From Rehmannia glutinosa (Eukaryota > Streptophyta > Magnoliopsida > Lamiales > Orobanchaceae), in assembly GCA_016081115.2 (NCBI GenBank), contig CM071935.1, positions 54,918,680 through 54,982,679 of the forward strand: a stretch of 64,000 nt of DNA. The letters are read 5' to 3'. Below the pieces are notes generated by a model. It saw only the letters and a list, made by a program, of their open reading frames with translations. It searched no databases and was not told the origin of the DNA. A program made the translations under genes and the position numbers. Shown here in pieces: positions 37,241-49,706 of the stretch (position 1 is its first letter; every line of letters begins with the position of its first letter).

Positions 37241-37464
37241 ATGATGCCAAAACTTAAACCATTCAAAAATGCAATCAAGAAAGATACATACTGATAGTGT
37301 ATTGACATAGAATGTATCGCAGAATCAATCCTTTTATTGATCATAACATTCTTGTTCTTTTACACAATTGTTTACAAGGTTTATCGTGAGCACATATTTG
37401 TCTACTACGAAAAATAAAGAATTTATAGGTTTATTTGAGGAAGACTTACATTGTATGTATTTAC

Positions 37465-40400
37465 ATTATAAAATACACGAAGGGGTGGACAAAGAACACT
37501 TCATCTCCTTCGCCGCTCTCCTTCTTTCATCTTGTTCAAGATCTTCTTCTCTTCTTCTCTTTTTCTCATCGTCACCGCTTTTTTTTCTTTTCATACGCCT
37601 TCCTGGCAGCTTCATCTCTTCTTAATTTTTCTGTCTTTCCTCCCATAGCCGAGTTTGTCTCTTGTTTTCTTCTTCTATTCTTTTTGCATACTCGGCATTA
37701 CTTTTAGCCACTTGCAAATTTGCTACTTGGTCAAGCCCAGACCAAGAGATCCCTCATTTCTTTCTTGGATCTACGTATTCAATATATTTGGGCGAGGCCT
37801 GTGTCTCAAACCTCTTCCTCCACCACTACTTTTTCCTCTACCTGCGGGCGTGTCTTGTCTAGGGTCTTCTTCTTTCCAAATGAGTGACCGGCGGAGTGAC
37901 CAAAGAGAGATCACGGTAGTCTGCTGCTGTCGGCCTTCTTCACATAACGTGAGACCCTTTTCCCGATAAGTCCCAAGCTTGAGCCATAGACATATTTGCA
38001 AAGTATCCTTCGATTCGAGCGTTTTAAATTCATCAACTCGATCGTGGCTCCGTCCCGACATCCGAGATGGCATAAGTGTCTCTGTCTCTTTGGAATGCCT
38101 CCATGTTCTTTCAAGATGTTCATAACTCGGCATCCATTCTTCCTTCCACTTCCTTCATCCCCGCTTCAATTGTTTTTCTCTTTTCGGCCATAGATATAGC
38201 GAGTGTTGGAGTGGCGAGTCACGGGGAGTTTGTTTGCGATAATGCCACCAGATGTGACCTGTTGAGGGGTTTGTGCAATCATCAAGGTCATATCTTTTGA
38301 TCCTTCCCCCTCGCCATTTGTCTTTCTTTTGTTTTAGCACTTCCTCACCGACTTTCCCTACGCAAATTAGCTTCCTCCTTCTCGCGCTTTTAGGTATTCC
38401 TCTTCCCCCTTTTTGGCATCATCAAAGGAGAGACGAACGCTGGAAATAGACTTGCAAGCGGGAAGTCGAGCTGCGATAGTTGAGTTTTGTCTCGAGTCTG
38501 GCTGCAGAGTATGCGATCGAAATCGGATCGAGTAGCGTTGGACTCACAAATCGGTTTCATCTCACCATGAGAAGGCTGAATTTTGTATTCATGGTTTCTT
38601 CCAAACGTCAGTAGATCACTCTTGTTTTGCTCACGCAGCGACTTAATCTCGGCAATGTGAGCTTAATGCATGTGCTCAATATGTTCTCTCGGCCTTCGTT
38701 TTTGCATCGGCATTTTCGCTCTCCATACCAAAGACTTGTTGAACAATGTCCTGAAGTATCTCACTTGTTCCACACGCATTGTTTCTTCTTTGTTGCCACC
38801 ATTCCCGATCCGGACTCTTATGCCTCTTAAATCGGTGAGAGATTGGCATCTCGTTGTCGATCGCATGTCCATAGAGGCCTGATGCCTCTCCATCCATTCA
38901 ATCTCGGCCGAATAATGCCTTGAACACTTCATGGACTTCAATGATTCTTTCGTTGCGGTGATGGCCATGCAAACAAAATCATAATCACCGGAACAATGGT
39001 GCTCGATGGAAAAACGGAGCTGGTCTCTGGTAGCGTGCGCGTTCGTTTTCTTCGACTCTTCATGGAGGTCGGGTACCTCCGGGGAAAAAGGAAAAGATTC
39101 TATAAAGGATTCATCACCGCCAAATCGATCTGTTCGATGATGAGCGGTGCGCGTGAAGTTCTTTTAGGAATCGACCTGTTGCGACTTGAGGAGCTGCGCG
39201 ATGGACTCGGTTCACCTGTTGTGAAGTGGACCCGACTTTGCCGAGCCTCAACCATCTCAACGGCCGTTGGTCTCGGTGATTTTTCCAATTAGTAGATCGT
39301 CCTCGGCCTTATCGGAGCGTCATCGGACAATGATGAGATTTCCATTGGTGGCTCATCATCAAAATTAAAGGTTTGACGAGTAGTCTTGGGATCGACTTGC
39401 TCGTGCTTGGAACATCCGCACAGTCTTTTGGATGCGAGTGCATCGGGATGACTCGGCTTCTTCTTCGCCTTCGATCCCGAGAAAGGTTACATCCGGATTA
39501 TCCTGGGAGTCATGAAGCGCGCTTATCTCCTTTTTCGGATGGGTCGATGATGGCGGGAGGGATGTTCTCTACTTGACTTCTTTACCCCGAAGTCTCAACC
39601 TCCCGTGGCCTTCATTACCTCCCGATCTCTCAAGCTGCAGCTGAGGCATAGTCCTCCCTTTCGGCAGTGTCACTGTCTTAGGGTCTTCTCGTGGTGGCAT
39701 CCATTGGAGTCTCAACCCCATGGATTGCACTTTCATCGCCAGTGTTAACTCCCGGGGCCGTTCCATCTGTGCCTCGATTGCATCGGCGGCGTCATTAGCC
39801 TTCGTAGAGCGGTTGGCACCTCACCGAGACAATCGAAACCATCGAGCTTCGTTGATGACAACTTGATGTTCGTTTAGTGTTTGTTCTCTTTCCACTTCGC
39901 CTCCTTGATTCGTTGTGGAGTCACCGCACATCCTCCGACCTTCTGCGGTGGAGGGAGTTTCCCCCTCACCGGGCGCATCACCGAGTGACTTGAATGGGTT
40001 CACTCGTCTCCAAACTCCCGGTTGTTTCGATTGAATGTTCAGCCGTTGGGGCGGTGGTAACACACCTTCAATAGGGGTTGGCTCGACCGGGGTCCCCACT
40101 ATCCCTGTTTCATCGCCAGGTCCTTATTGCCTTCTTCCGAGTGAGTCGGGGAAGTGGTGGCGGCAACAACGATGGCGATTTTTGAACCACTCCCATTGGA
40201 TCAATTTCAGGTGTGTTCGGAGGACTCTCCTGGTCCCTCCATCAATCTTTGCTCGTGAAGGATTACGGATTCGTGCAATGCTTGCTTTGCATTTGCAATT
40301 CTTACGTAGGAAGCGGCATTCTCCTGGATCCTCATCAGCTCGTCGAGAAGACATCAAGGAGAGGATGTGTGTGTTACGTGTGCGGAGATAGGGACGGATG

Positions 40401-41979
40401 CTTGCCTTCTCACGTGCCTCGGCTTTCCTCTGCTTACTTTTCTTTCCCCTTGTCCTTGAAGATCTGCGGGATGTCTCGTGCGATTGTCTTCATCCAAAGA
40501 TCTTTGAGCACGGTGGTTAGTCGAGGAAGTTTAACATTCCTCTTCTTCTTCTATAAACTCGGGCCGTTGGAACTGTTCCCTTGATTTACTCAACTTCCAT
40601 TTCCTCCACTCACGCATTTGACGATTTTGGATGTCCGGGTAAGGTGGAGATAGGATCATCACATCACTATCCGCTCTATCGAAACACTGCTTGTGTTTCA
40701 TTTGTGTGAACTACAGTGTGTCTTGAGTTGCCTCTGCTAATCGCCTTCGCCAGAGACTTGGCTGTTTCATCAACTACATCCGGAGACTCTACTTCTTCAA
40801 AGGCCTCTCCGTGTCTGCTCGGTGAGTGGTGACTCGGCCGGTTTCTCAAGCTCGGAGTGCTTGATGATTCTTCTTCGTCTCTAGTTTGTACCGAGGGGAT
40901 TTACGTTGAGAGACGGTTTCTCTGAGTCTTGGGTGGCGGGAGCCGTGCTGTGTCTTTTTCGAGGAGCAGCCGTCTTGGCTTCTCGGTTCTCCTCTTTTGA
41001 CGATCGGAGAAGGTATTTGTGAGTCTTTCTCGACCGCTGCTGCGGCGGAGACACGGATGCGAGGGGCGGTGACTCTCTGCGGGGCGGGAGCATGTTTGAC
41101 TTTCTTTCTGCAGGGGCAGCGTGATCTTCTTAGCAAACGGGCGGGCGACTTTCTTCTTGGGTGGAGAGGAAACATCTCAGTATCTTCGAGTCACTGATTC
41201 CCCCTCACTCGTGTCGCTCTCTTGGCGTAGGCTCTCTTCGTGCGCCCGAGAGGTTTGCTCTGAACATCCTCTTGTTAACATGAAATGCCTTCCCATGTCT
41301 AAGAGGGACTCCTTTCACCTCCATCACCGGCCAATCACTAGGCCATATCCTAGGATCCTCCAAATGTGCCATCTTCCTTGAAGGATTTGTTCCTACGTTC
41401 GGCGAGTCTGCTTTGTAGACAAACTCAGCCAGTTTATCTTCTTTTCTGCGATGATTGCGGCCATTACAATCAGCTTTGCTTTTGACGATTGGTCAAAGCC
41501 GCCAAATTTGATGTCAATACATTTGGCAACTATGTCCAACAACTTGTGATAATCCTCCTTCAAAGTCTCTTGTTTGATGTGTATACTATTTTATCGGCAT
41601 AGTCGAGGCTTGGCTATTTCTTTCCAAGCATCGGCCAAGTTTACATCAACTTCGTTGATTTACGAGCTCCTTGATTGGTAGTGAGCGGTGGTCGTCACCA
41701 AATCCTTGGCGAGAGATAGTCACCGCTTTCCGTGAGCAGATGACTTTATTCCTTCATCGTGAATCTCGGCATTCACGTAAAAGCGTGCGACCTCCTCCAC
41801 ATAGGTCATCGGATATTCTAACGTCGAAACGGTTTCGGCCGGGGCGTTTCCAATGTTTCAAATGATTTTCTTCACTAGGGTGCCGTCGGACCCTGTTTCA
41901 CCATTAAAATCCGAAAATCCACAAAGAGACCGGTGTGGATTTGCTTCCCTAATTTGACAAAGTCGTAGGTTGGTGCCAT
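37465..41979 (-). pseudogene. ORF3 (accessory frame) of SIRE-B, full length, broken
   Basis: ATG at 41979 opens MAPTYDFVKLGKQIH, matching MASSHDFVLLSKKIH of SIRE-A. Segments follow in the same order: the helical domain (41900-41200), QIPSPIVKR and Lys/Arg-rich sequence (41040-40990), acidic linkers and Val-Glu-Thr repeats (39830-39560), a coiled segment with KAKMPMQKRRPREHIEHMH-like sequence (about 38720-38663), and a C-terminal Glu/Lys/Arg coil (37640-37500). Frames change many times, so no single long protein survives. Length is about 4.5 kb, close to SIRE-A. Conserved position and order in independent copies suggest a real element gene. Role unknown; an envelope-like or structural role is possible, but no membrane segment is evident. 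Confidence 0.65.
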
Positions 41980-42540
41980 TTTTCAGGATTTTATCAAAGA
42001 AAAACTTAGAGATTGATTTGACGATAGATTGGGTTTCGAGAGAATTTTTGCCTTTGCTTTTGAGAGAAAGAAATGAACATTTTGATAGTGTGAGAGAAAA
42101 CGGACGGAAATGGTTTAAGTATGGTTTATGAAAGGGCGTGCGGGTGGTTTTGAAATGTGATCGAAATCAACGGCTTAGATTTCGCACGCCTATTTAGCAT
42201 TTAATGTCTCGTATTTAATGCGGCATTTATATCCAATCATAAGCTTGGTGTGCGGCTTTTATGTCGTACACATCATCATTATCTTTGACGTATTCCTTAA
42301 AACATTCCCGCTTAGTCAAAACGATTTGCGTTTTTGTCACTTTGCTCATAAGTGACTCGAAACATCCCTTAGGCGATTTAACTCTACTTCTCACGATTCT
42401 CTTGGTGACTCATTTATCACCGACTTTGGTGTAAGTCTTTCCGTCTGGTGATTTACTTTACTTAGTTTTGTGAGTTCGACTCTTTTTCCTTTTTGTGTTC
42501 CATTTCTTTTCTTTGATTCTTCCGAGTGTCACTCACTCAA
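41980..42540 (-). other. Spacer between RNase H and ORF3 in SIRE-B
   Basis: No coding sequence seen; counterpart of 30406-31019. Confidence 0.5.
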
Positions 42541-44110
42541 TTAACTCTAACTCATGTTTGAGTTCTTCAAATCTTGACTCACATAATGGTTTTGTGAAGA
42601 TGTCGGCCAATTGTTTATCGGTTGAGATATATTCCAAGATGATATCCTTCTTTTCAACATGATCTCTTATGAAGTGATATCGACATCGATATGCTTTGTT
42701 CTTGAGTGCAACACAGGATTTTGAGTAATGGCAATTGCACTTGTGTTATCACACATGATTGGAATTTCTTTTTCCTCAACTTCATAGTCTCTCATTTCTT
42801 TGTCTCATCCATAGGACTTGGGCACTGTGTTGCCGCCCGTAGTATGTATTCTGCTTGGTGTGTAGAGGTGGCTATTGAATTTTGCTTCTTGCTAAACCCA
42901 GAAATCAGCTTGTTTCTAGCATTAGACATGTGCCTCTGAAGTGCTCTTCTGTCCCACTCTGCATCGGATAGTCGAATCTGAATAGCCATTAGCTTGAATC
43001 CACCTTCCTTTGGATACCATAGGCTGCTTCTTGGCTTCCTTTCAAGTATCTCAATATTCTCTTAGCTTTGTCATATGGCTATCTTTTGGAGCAGATTGAA
43101 ATCTTGCACATACACCTACAAAGAAAGGTGATGTCCGGCCGCTTCTTTGTGAGATAGAGCAATGATCCATAAGTGCTCACGTATCTTGTTTGATCTACTG
43201 TGCTTGCCATCTGCATCCATGTCCATTTTAAGCGATGTATTCATTGGTATTTTTACTGAAGACTTCTCCTCCATACCAAACTTCTTCATTAAATCTCTGG
43301 TGTATTTTGTTTGACTTATGAAGGTTCCATCCTTCAATTGTTTCACTTGGAGTCCAAGGAAGAATGTCAACTCTCCCATCATGCTCATTTCAAATTTACT
43401 TTGCATGAGGTTTGAAAATTTTTCACACAGACTCTTTGTTTGTACATCCAAAAATGATGTCATCCACATATATTTGAACAAGCGATACTCTTTTTGTCTT
43501 GAATTAAAAAAGTGTTCTATCTACTTTTCCTTTTGTGAATCCATTTTCGATTAGGAATTGTGACAAGGTATCGTACCAAGCTCACGGGTGCCTGTTTCAA
43601 TCCATATAGAGCTTTCTTGAGTTTGTATACTTTATCTCCAAGAGTCTTCCTCGCTCAAATCCTGGAGGTTGTTCAACATACACTTCTTCTTCCAATAAAC
43701 CATTTAGGAATGCACTTTTTACATCCATCGATATACAATGAAATCGTTGTGAGTGCATAGGCAAGAAACATCCTTATAGCTTCCAATCTTGCTACGAGGG
43801 CAAATGTTTCATCAAAATCTATCCCTTCTTCTTGGCAATATCCTTTGGCTACTAGTCTTGCTTTGTTTCTTACCATAGAACCTTCCTCGTTCATCTTATT
43901 TACGAACACCCATTTGGTGCCATAACATTTTGATGTATGGGTCTTTGCACTAATTCCCATACTTTATTTCTTTCAAACCGATTCACTCTTCTTGCATAGC
44001 TTGAATCAATGTGTGTCGTCCAAAGCTTGTGACACGTCTTTTGGGCTCTATTTGCGAGATGAAGCATGTGAACATGGCTTCTTGTTGAGTTCGGATCTTG
44101 TTTTGACACC
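42541..44110 (-). pseudogene. RT and RNase H of SIRE-B, broken
   Basis: On the minus strand RT has [27 protein letters not shown] and [13 protein letters not shown] (43960-43790), then [12 protein letters not shown] sequence near 43600. The catalytic Tyr-Val-Asp-Asp is intact at 43470-43459. GELTFFLGLQVKQLKDG and SQTKYTRDLMKKFGMEE follow (43375-43270). RNase H keeps FGFSKKQNSIATSTHQAEYI (about 42900-42850) and the HSRTKHID and DIFTKPL regions (about 42700-42590). Frameshifts lie before and after the YVDD box. The enzyme copies element RNA to DNA. Confidence 0.9.
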
Positions 44111-45480
44111 TTCTCTTATATCTCCAATGACAAGTTACGGTGGATGATCTCTCGGCCATCTTACATCGGTTGGAGTAAGTTAGTTGGATTGATCAACTTG
44201 CGGTACGTGTTTCTTTGTGGTCGACTCTCTCATAATCACTTAGTCCGCATATTTTCCAAATTGTTTTTGAGATTCAACTATCTCATCTTCTTCGAATTGA
44301 TAATTCGACTTTTACTTGACATAGGGACTCTTACGTATGGTTGGATGATTCGACTTATCGGTGACTCTTCAATGTCTTCTCCATTTACATTTGTTGAGTA
44401 CCACATGAATGGATTCTTCGCAACCATAGTTCTTTTGTTGAGTACTCTGTAGGCTTTGCTTTGTTTGAGTATCCTAAGAAGATACCTTCATCGACTTTAG
44501 CATCAAAAGCCTTTAGATTGTCTTTGCCATTGTTGTGGATGAAGCATTTACATCCAAATATTCTCAAATATGCAACATTTGGTTTTCTTCCATCCAAATC
44601 TCATAGGGAGTCTTTGTCACCGTCTGTTTATCATACATCTGTTTTGGGTGTAGCAAGTTTGTGTTGATTGCTTGACACCAAAATCTTTTTGGTAACCCCG
44701 CTTGACTAACATGGTCCATCTTTGCTTCTTTTTGAGGGTTCTTTCTTCTTTTTCTGCAACTCCATTCTGTTTGTGGAGTCCTTGCATTGATAGTTCATGA
44801 CCAATACCATTCTCAATACAATCGAGTTATTATTCCATTGACAAACTCGGTTCCTCATCGATCTTATTTTGATAATGGTTTGACTCTTCTCGTTTTGAAT
44901 CCTCTTCATCGATTGTGGTAGTTTTTGTAGTGTTTCTTTTTTCTTACACATGAATATTGTCCATGTATATCTTGAGTAGTCATCTACTACCACCAAGGTG
45001 TATTTCTTTCCACTTATCTTTGGTTCCCATTTGGGCCAAATAGATCCATATGTAGCGGATGATATTCTTGTTGAAGATGAACATGTCATTTCTTTGAATG
45101 AAGATTTGATTTGTTTTCCCTTCGACATGCATCACATATACTTTCCTTTTTGTATACTTTGAATGGGAAGTCCTTCCACAAGATTACTTCTTGCAAGCTT
45201 GTTAATCGTTTTGAAATTTAGGTGACTCGGCTTTTTGTGCCACATAACCAACTTGATTCAGTTGTGCTCTTTGCTAGTAGACAAGTGCTGGGTGTTGCAG
45301 TCGACCAATCTACGACATACATATTCTTCTGTCTACATCCTTGCAACACAACTTCATTTGATTCAATATCCTTGATTTGGCATATACCCATGTTAAATCC
45401 AACATTGTAACCCTTGTCACGAGTTGGTCATTTGCTTAGCGAGGTTGAAGTTGAGTCCTTCAACATATGCAACGTCTGTG
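44111..45480 (-). pseudogene. Integrase of SIRE-B, broken
   Basis: The pre-integrase region lies at 45440-45160. The core reads GKKYTLVVVDDYSRYTWTIF (about 45020-44960), carrying an expected catalytic Asp. A frame change then leads to RNRVCQW-like sequence. The C-terminal part GRKPNVAYLRIFGCKCFIHN and FLGYSNKAK is open at 44597-44385. This enzyme inserts the DNA copy in the genome. The frame is interrupted at least twice. Confidence 0.85.
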
Positions 45481-48014
45481 ATTTCTAATCCATTCCTCTT
45501 GATGGATCCAATGCCTCTTATTTCACCAGGAGCTTCATTTCCTCCAAATATGACTTTTGCTCCTTTTACTTCCTTGAATTTTGACAAATTTTTCTTGTTT
45601 CTGTCATGTATGTCCGGCGACCACTATCCATGTACCAGGTTCCTTAGCACTCACTTTTTCCTTGAACTGCAATCAAGGAAATTAAGTTTTAGGTACCCAT
45701 ACTTGTGCGGGTCCTGAGGGGTTAGAATTGTTAGATGATCCAACCAACATATAGCCAAATGATTTGACTCTAAGGGGTTGCCATCTATCGGTGTCATAAT
45801 CATAATTAATCCTGGCAAATTGCTTGGGGATTTTAGGTTCATACAAATTGTCTCTTTTGTCTGTATGCTGCATATGTGTTTTAGCAATTGCCTTTCTTGG
45901 GTAATTGTGGTGTCTTTGAGTGTAGTGCCTAGGTGCATATGTGTCTTTGATGAAAGCTCTTATACTTTTGGAATGGCCTTTCTTGAGTTCTGGCCTTTGC
46001 CATTTGGGCTTATATTCCATAAGTCTATGTTGATAGTTCACATTATTCCAATCGGCTTAGCTCGGATATTTTCTACCATTCCCATCATATGTATTTCTCT
46101 TATAGATTTTAGGGGTTTTTGGTAGCTCGCTTTTTCTTTACTGAGTATTTTTACGTTTGGAGTTTCTTTGAGGAACTCGTGAATCTCTTCTCACTGTCCT
46201 TTCAGTAAGCACTCAACTGTTGTTTTCCTTTTCCTTTATAACCAAGGCCAGTTTGCTTGTTGTGGTGCTTTGGATTGAATGTGTGTGCAACATTTAGAGT
46301 TTTGGATTTTTCGATTCTTCATGGCTTGAAGATCCTTTTTCCAAAATTACTTTTGAGGTTTGACATAGCACGAGAGGAATTAAATCTAAGCTGTCTTGTC
46401 TCCACATTCTCTTTGACTCATAATAAGATCATCCAATGATTTAGATGCCTTAGTGAATGAGGTAATAACATTTTTGAGGTCATTCTCCCTCTTCTCTATA
46501 GCGGCAATTTACATTATTAATTTAGCATTTTCAAATTTTAATCTTTCATTCTCATCGACTATTTGACTTAGAGTACTCGGCTCCTTAGTCGACTTTGAGT
46601 TTTGACTCTTGAGTAGGCTGTTTTCCTCATTTAATAGTGTGTGTGAGGATTTAATGTATTCAAAATCTTTCATCATTTTTCCTAATGAATCATAAAGATC
46701 GAGAGGGTGATGAAGTGTGTGTGTCACGATCACTATCACTAGAGTCGAGTTTGATGAGTTAGAGTGTATCTCATCTTCTTGGTCGGAGTTGATCTTGTTC
46801 CTTGGCCATCAAGCGGATCGAGCTTCTTCTTCGAGTCACTTGAGTAGTCGGCTCCACTGCTCTCTCGAATCACTTGTCTCTCTTGACTTGGCCGTTTTTT
46901 AGATCTGCTGCCCATCATTGCCCTTTTCTTTTCCTGTCTTCTTTCTCTGAAGACCTTCCTTTCTTCTTCATTCATGTATTTGTTAACTACAGGATATGAG
47001 CAGTCAATGGCATAGTGACCTGGTTGTCTACAGTTCCAACATAGATATTCAGCCTTTTGATCAGCTCTTTCCATTCTTGGATTGTCAGCCCTTTGATACT
47101 CAACTTTTTGATGATCTGTTCTCTTGGTTGGCCTATCTTCCCTTGATTTGGAGGGAGCTGAGTGTCTTCTGGAAGATTCGCCCTTTCCTCTCTTGTAGTT
47201 CTTATTGAAGAACTTGTTGAATCTTTTGACCATCAGGGCTATTTCTTCTGGATCAATGACTTCTTTGACCTCAGCTCTCTTCCCATCTTTAACAATTAGA
47301 GAAGTTGTTTTTGGGTACAACTGTCTCTTCCTGGTCTTTTCTTCTCAGCTCAAACTCGTAGGCTTTGAGGTCTGAGAATAATTCATGGTTGGATGTCTTT
47401 GATAGGTCCATGGAATGTCTCAGTGCCATGACCTTCATTTCCCATTCAGTTGGAAGACTTTTTAGGATCTTCATACACATTTCCTTCTGTGTATATTCCT
47501 TTCCAAGTGCAGATAGCTCGTTGGTGATTTCTGTGAACCGAGCATCCAGTTGATCCAGGTTTTCTCCTGAGATCATTTTGAAGTTCTCAAATTTCTGTAC
47601 AGCCACTGATAATTTGTTTTCTTTGATTTGCTCTGAGCCTTCACAAATCAATGTCAACTTGTCCCAGATTTCTTTAGCCGTTTTGCATGATTTGACTTTA
47701 TTGAACATGGCTTTGTCCAAGGTTTTGTAAAGGATGTCCTTGGCTACATTGTCCAGGTTGTATCTTTTTCTGTCATCATTTGTCCATTCAGTTCTTGGTT
47801 TTTCAACCATGATCGTGCGGGAGCAACATCCTCTTCTCCTTCAAATGCAGCTCTTTTCTTATAGCTGTGTTCACCTTTAAGATTTGCGGTGGCCCATCTT
47901 CTATTACTATCCACATCTCATCATGTAATGTTGATAGATGAGCCGCATACGAATTTTCCAATCATCAAATTCTTCAATTGTGAACATAGGGATGCGTGTC
48001 AAATTTGCTTCCAT
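45481..48014 (-). pseudogene. Gag and protease of SIRE-B, nearly intact gag
   Basis: ATG at 48014 (MEANLTRIPMFTIEEFDDWK) begins gag about 115 bases after the primer site. A break near 47947 (GCAGG to GCGG by comparison with the expected Met-Gln-Ala-His) shifts the frame. From 47810 a 173-codon capsid frame is open (WDKLTLICEGSEQIKENK, LDARFTEITNELSAL). A second shift in an A/C-rich stretch at about 47313 leads to a 193-codon frame carrying the zinc knuckle CWNCRQPGHYAIDC (47041-47000, CX2CX4HX4C). Protease follows, with WYMDSG near 45636-45619 and its Asp-Ser-Gly kept. Gag packages the RNA; protease matures the polyprotein. Confidence 0.9.
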
Positions 48015-48130
48015 GATAATAACTTTTAATGATAAAAAGAGTTTTGAAAGTTTAAGTACTAAAGCAGACTTTGAAAAGTTTGGAGATCTAGTTCAAGAAC
48101 TGCCAGTGCGGAGGGTTCAATGAACCAACC

Positions 48131-48142
48131 GCTCTGATACCA
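48131..48142 (-). other. Primer binding site of SIRE-B
   Basis: TGGTATCAGAGC on the minus strand, two bases after the 5' LTR end. It matches the complement of the initiator-Met tRNA 3' end. Confidence 0.95.
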
Positions 48143-48144
48143 CT

Positions 48145-49706
48145 TGTAGGTCCCAAGGGGTGTAAGTGTAAGGTTTAGAAGGGGTTGAATAAACCTTACC
48201 AAATTTTCGATTTAGTCCTTTTAAAAATACGAGTTGATACTACACAAACCGTGTCCTTGATGGACAAAATTTAGTCACTCAGTAGAGTTAATCTCTCAAC
48301 GAGACTCAACTGAGCCGTTGATGGAATAACTCATTATTGGCTCTAAATTAACTCAACTGTGTGGTTTTGTTTTTAGCGGAAGACTTAACACCCTTAAATT
48401 TGATTAAGCAAGAGTTTAGTGCTTGGTTTAGTACTTACAAATTATCAAGTGGATAGCAAATTTATCGTGAGATATAAGCGGTTAAAAAATGCGGGAATTA
48501 AAGTCTTTGAAATGTAAATGACACAATGAAATTTTTATAGAGGTTCGAAGATGGGGTAATTCTTCTACTCCTCTCTTCTCCAACTCCCGGAGGAATCCAC
48601 TAGGTAATGATCGCATACAAAGTGGTAACAGTCCGGATACAAGTCTTGATCACACAAATTTGACTTGATCCTTTGGGACTCGATGCGGAGACGCCTTGAT
48701 CACTCACCGGCTTCTCGTACTACTCGGCTTCTTCACAGGCGGCAGTTTGCCTTTGCTACTACTGACTCACTTGCTCAAGCTCTTTGGATTTGATCACGAA
48801 GCCCTCCAAAAGCTTAAGACTTGGTTTGACCTTGAACCTTCCTACAATCCTTCGTGGAATGTAGACCCCTTGATTTTAGTATTTTCCTCTTCAACCGATT
48901 GAAGTTATCTTTCCTTCACGGTGAGTGTTGGATTGATGTTCTTCGTAGTGTAGGCTTGAGGATTGAGAATGTTTGATTTTCTAATAATTGCTTGAACGTT
49001 GTTTTGTTGGTCTAACTTGTGTCACTCTCATATATATCTTATTCTCAAATAAACTCCTCGGCCTTTTATAGTGATCTTTCAAAAATTTGCCCGTTGAAGA
49101 GATAGGCTTATTTTTTGAAAGTCACTTGCGATCGTTGGCTTGTCTTGTTGCGATCCTTGGAATTGCCATTTCCTCGTATGAATTGTTCTTTCACCTTTTC
49201 GAGTTCGACACGGTGTAGTGCTTCCCATTGGTTCATTCCTTTTGCACGCTTACGGGACCGAGCACTCCGAGAAAGGTGGTATGGAGATATTACTTGTTTA
49301 AGTAATTCTCTTGATTTCCGTGCAACGGATCTTTTCTGATTATCTCGACTTGACCGCATTTCTTTGCTTTCCCCAGGTGACTTAGAGTCGACTTCCAATC
49401 ATGGGTGACTCTTCATCACTTCAATTTGAGATTTGGCTTTTCTTGAGTTGACTTGATGATACTCCACTCACCGCATCTCACCGCTTCTTGATAAGAGTTC
49501 CCGTCTACTCTTCTTTGCCATACTCAAATTGTCTCTCGCAATGAGTCTTCCTTCTAGTCTTCTTGCATGTTAGGGCATAGTGACTTTAACTCACTTTGGC
49601 CACTCTATTTATTACAATGCATTTTAAAACAAGAATTGGGGTGCCAACTTTCTATTCTAAGTTTTACATGGCATTAATCAAAATCTAAACAATAAATTTC
49701 CTAACA
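48145..49706 (-). repeat. 5' LTR of SIRE-B
   Basis: 1562 bases, same length as the 3' LTR. TATAAAAGG at 49070-49062 on the minus strand. Confidence 0.95.

Larger units (their letters stand above)
35665..49706 (-). mobile_element. SIRE-B: structurally complete SIRE-like Copia element, 14.0 kb
   Basis: It has two LTRs of equal length (1562 bases), each TGTTAG to CCTACA on the minus strand; an initiator-Met primer site; a polypurine tract; a perfect 5-bp target duplication; and gag, protease, integrase, RT, RNase H and ORF3 in order. Its insertion site is inside the SIRE-A 5' LTR, so it is younger. Coding frames have frameshifts, many of them 1-3 base indels. The LTR pair also differs mainly by small indels, so some breaks may be sequence errors. 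Confidence 0.95.

Noticed and set aside
37465..41979. ORF3 as a host gene captured by one element
   Set aside because: It is found at the same place in SIRE-A and SIRE-B and as a fragment at 1-1520, so it belongs to the element family.
43318..44109. Plus-strand frames across the RT region of SIRE-B
   Set aside because: They are shadows of the minus-strand RT, which has the YVDD box and ordered RT motifs.
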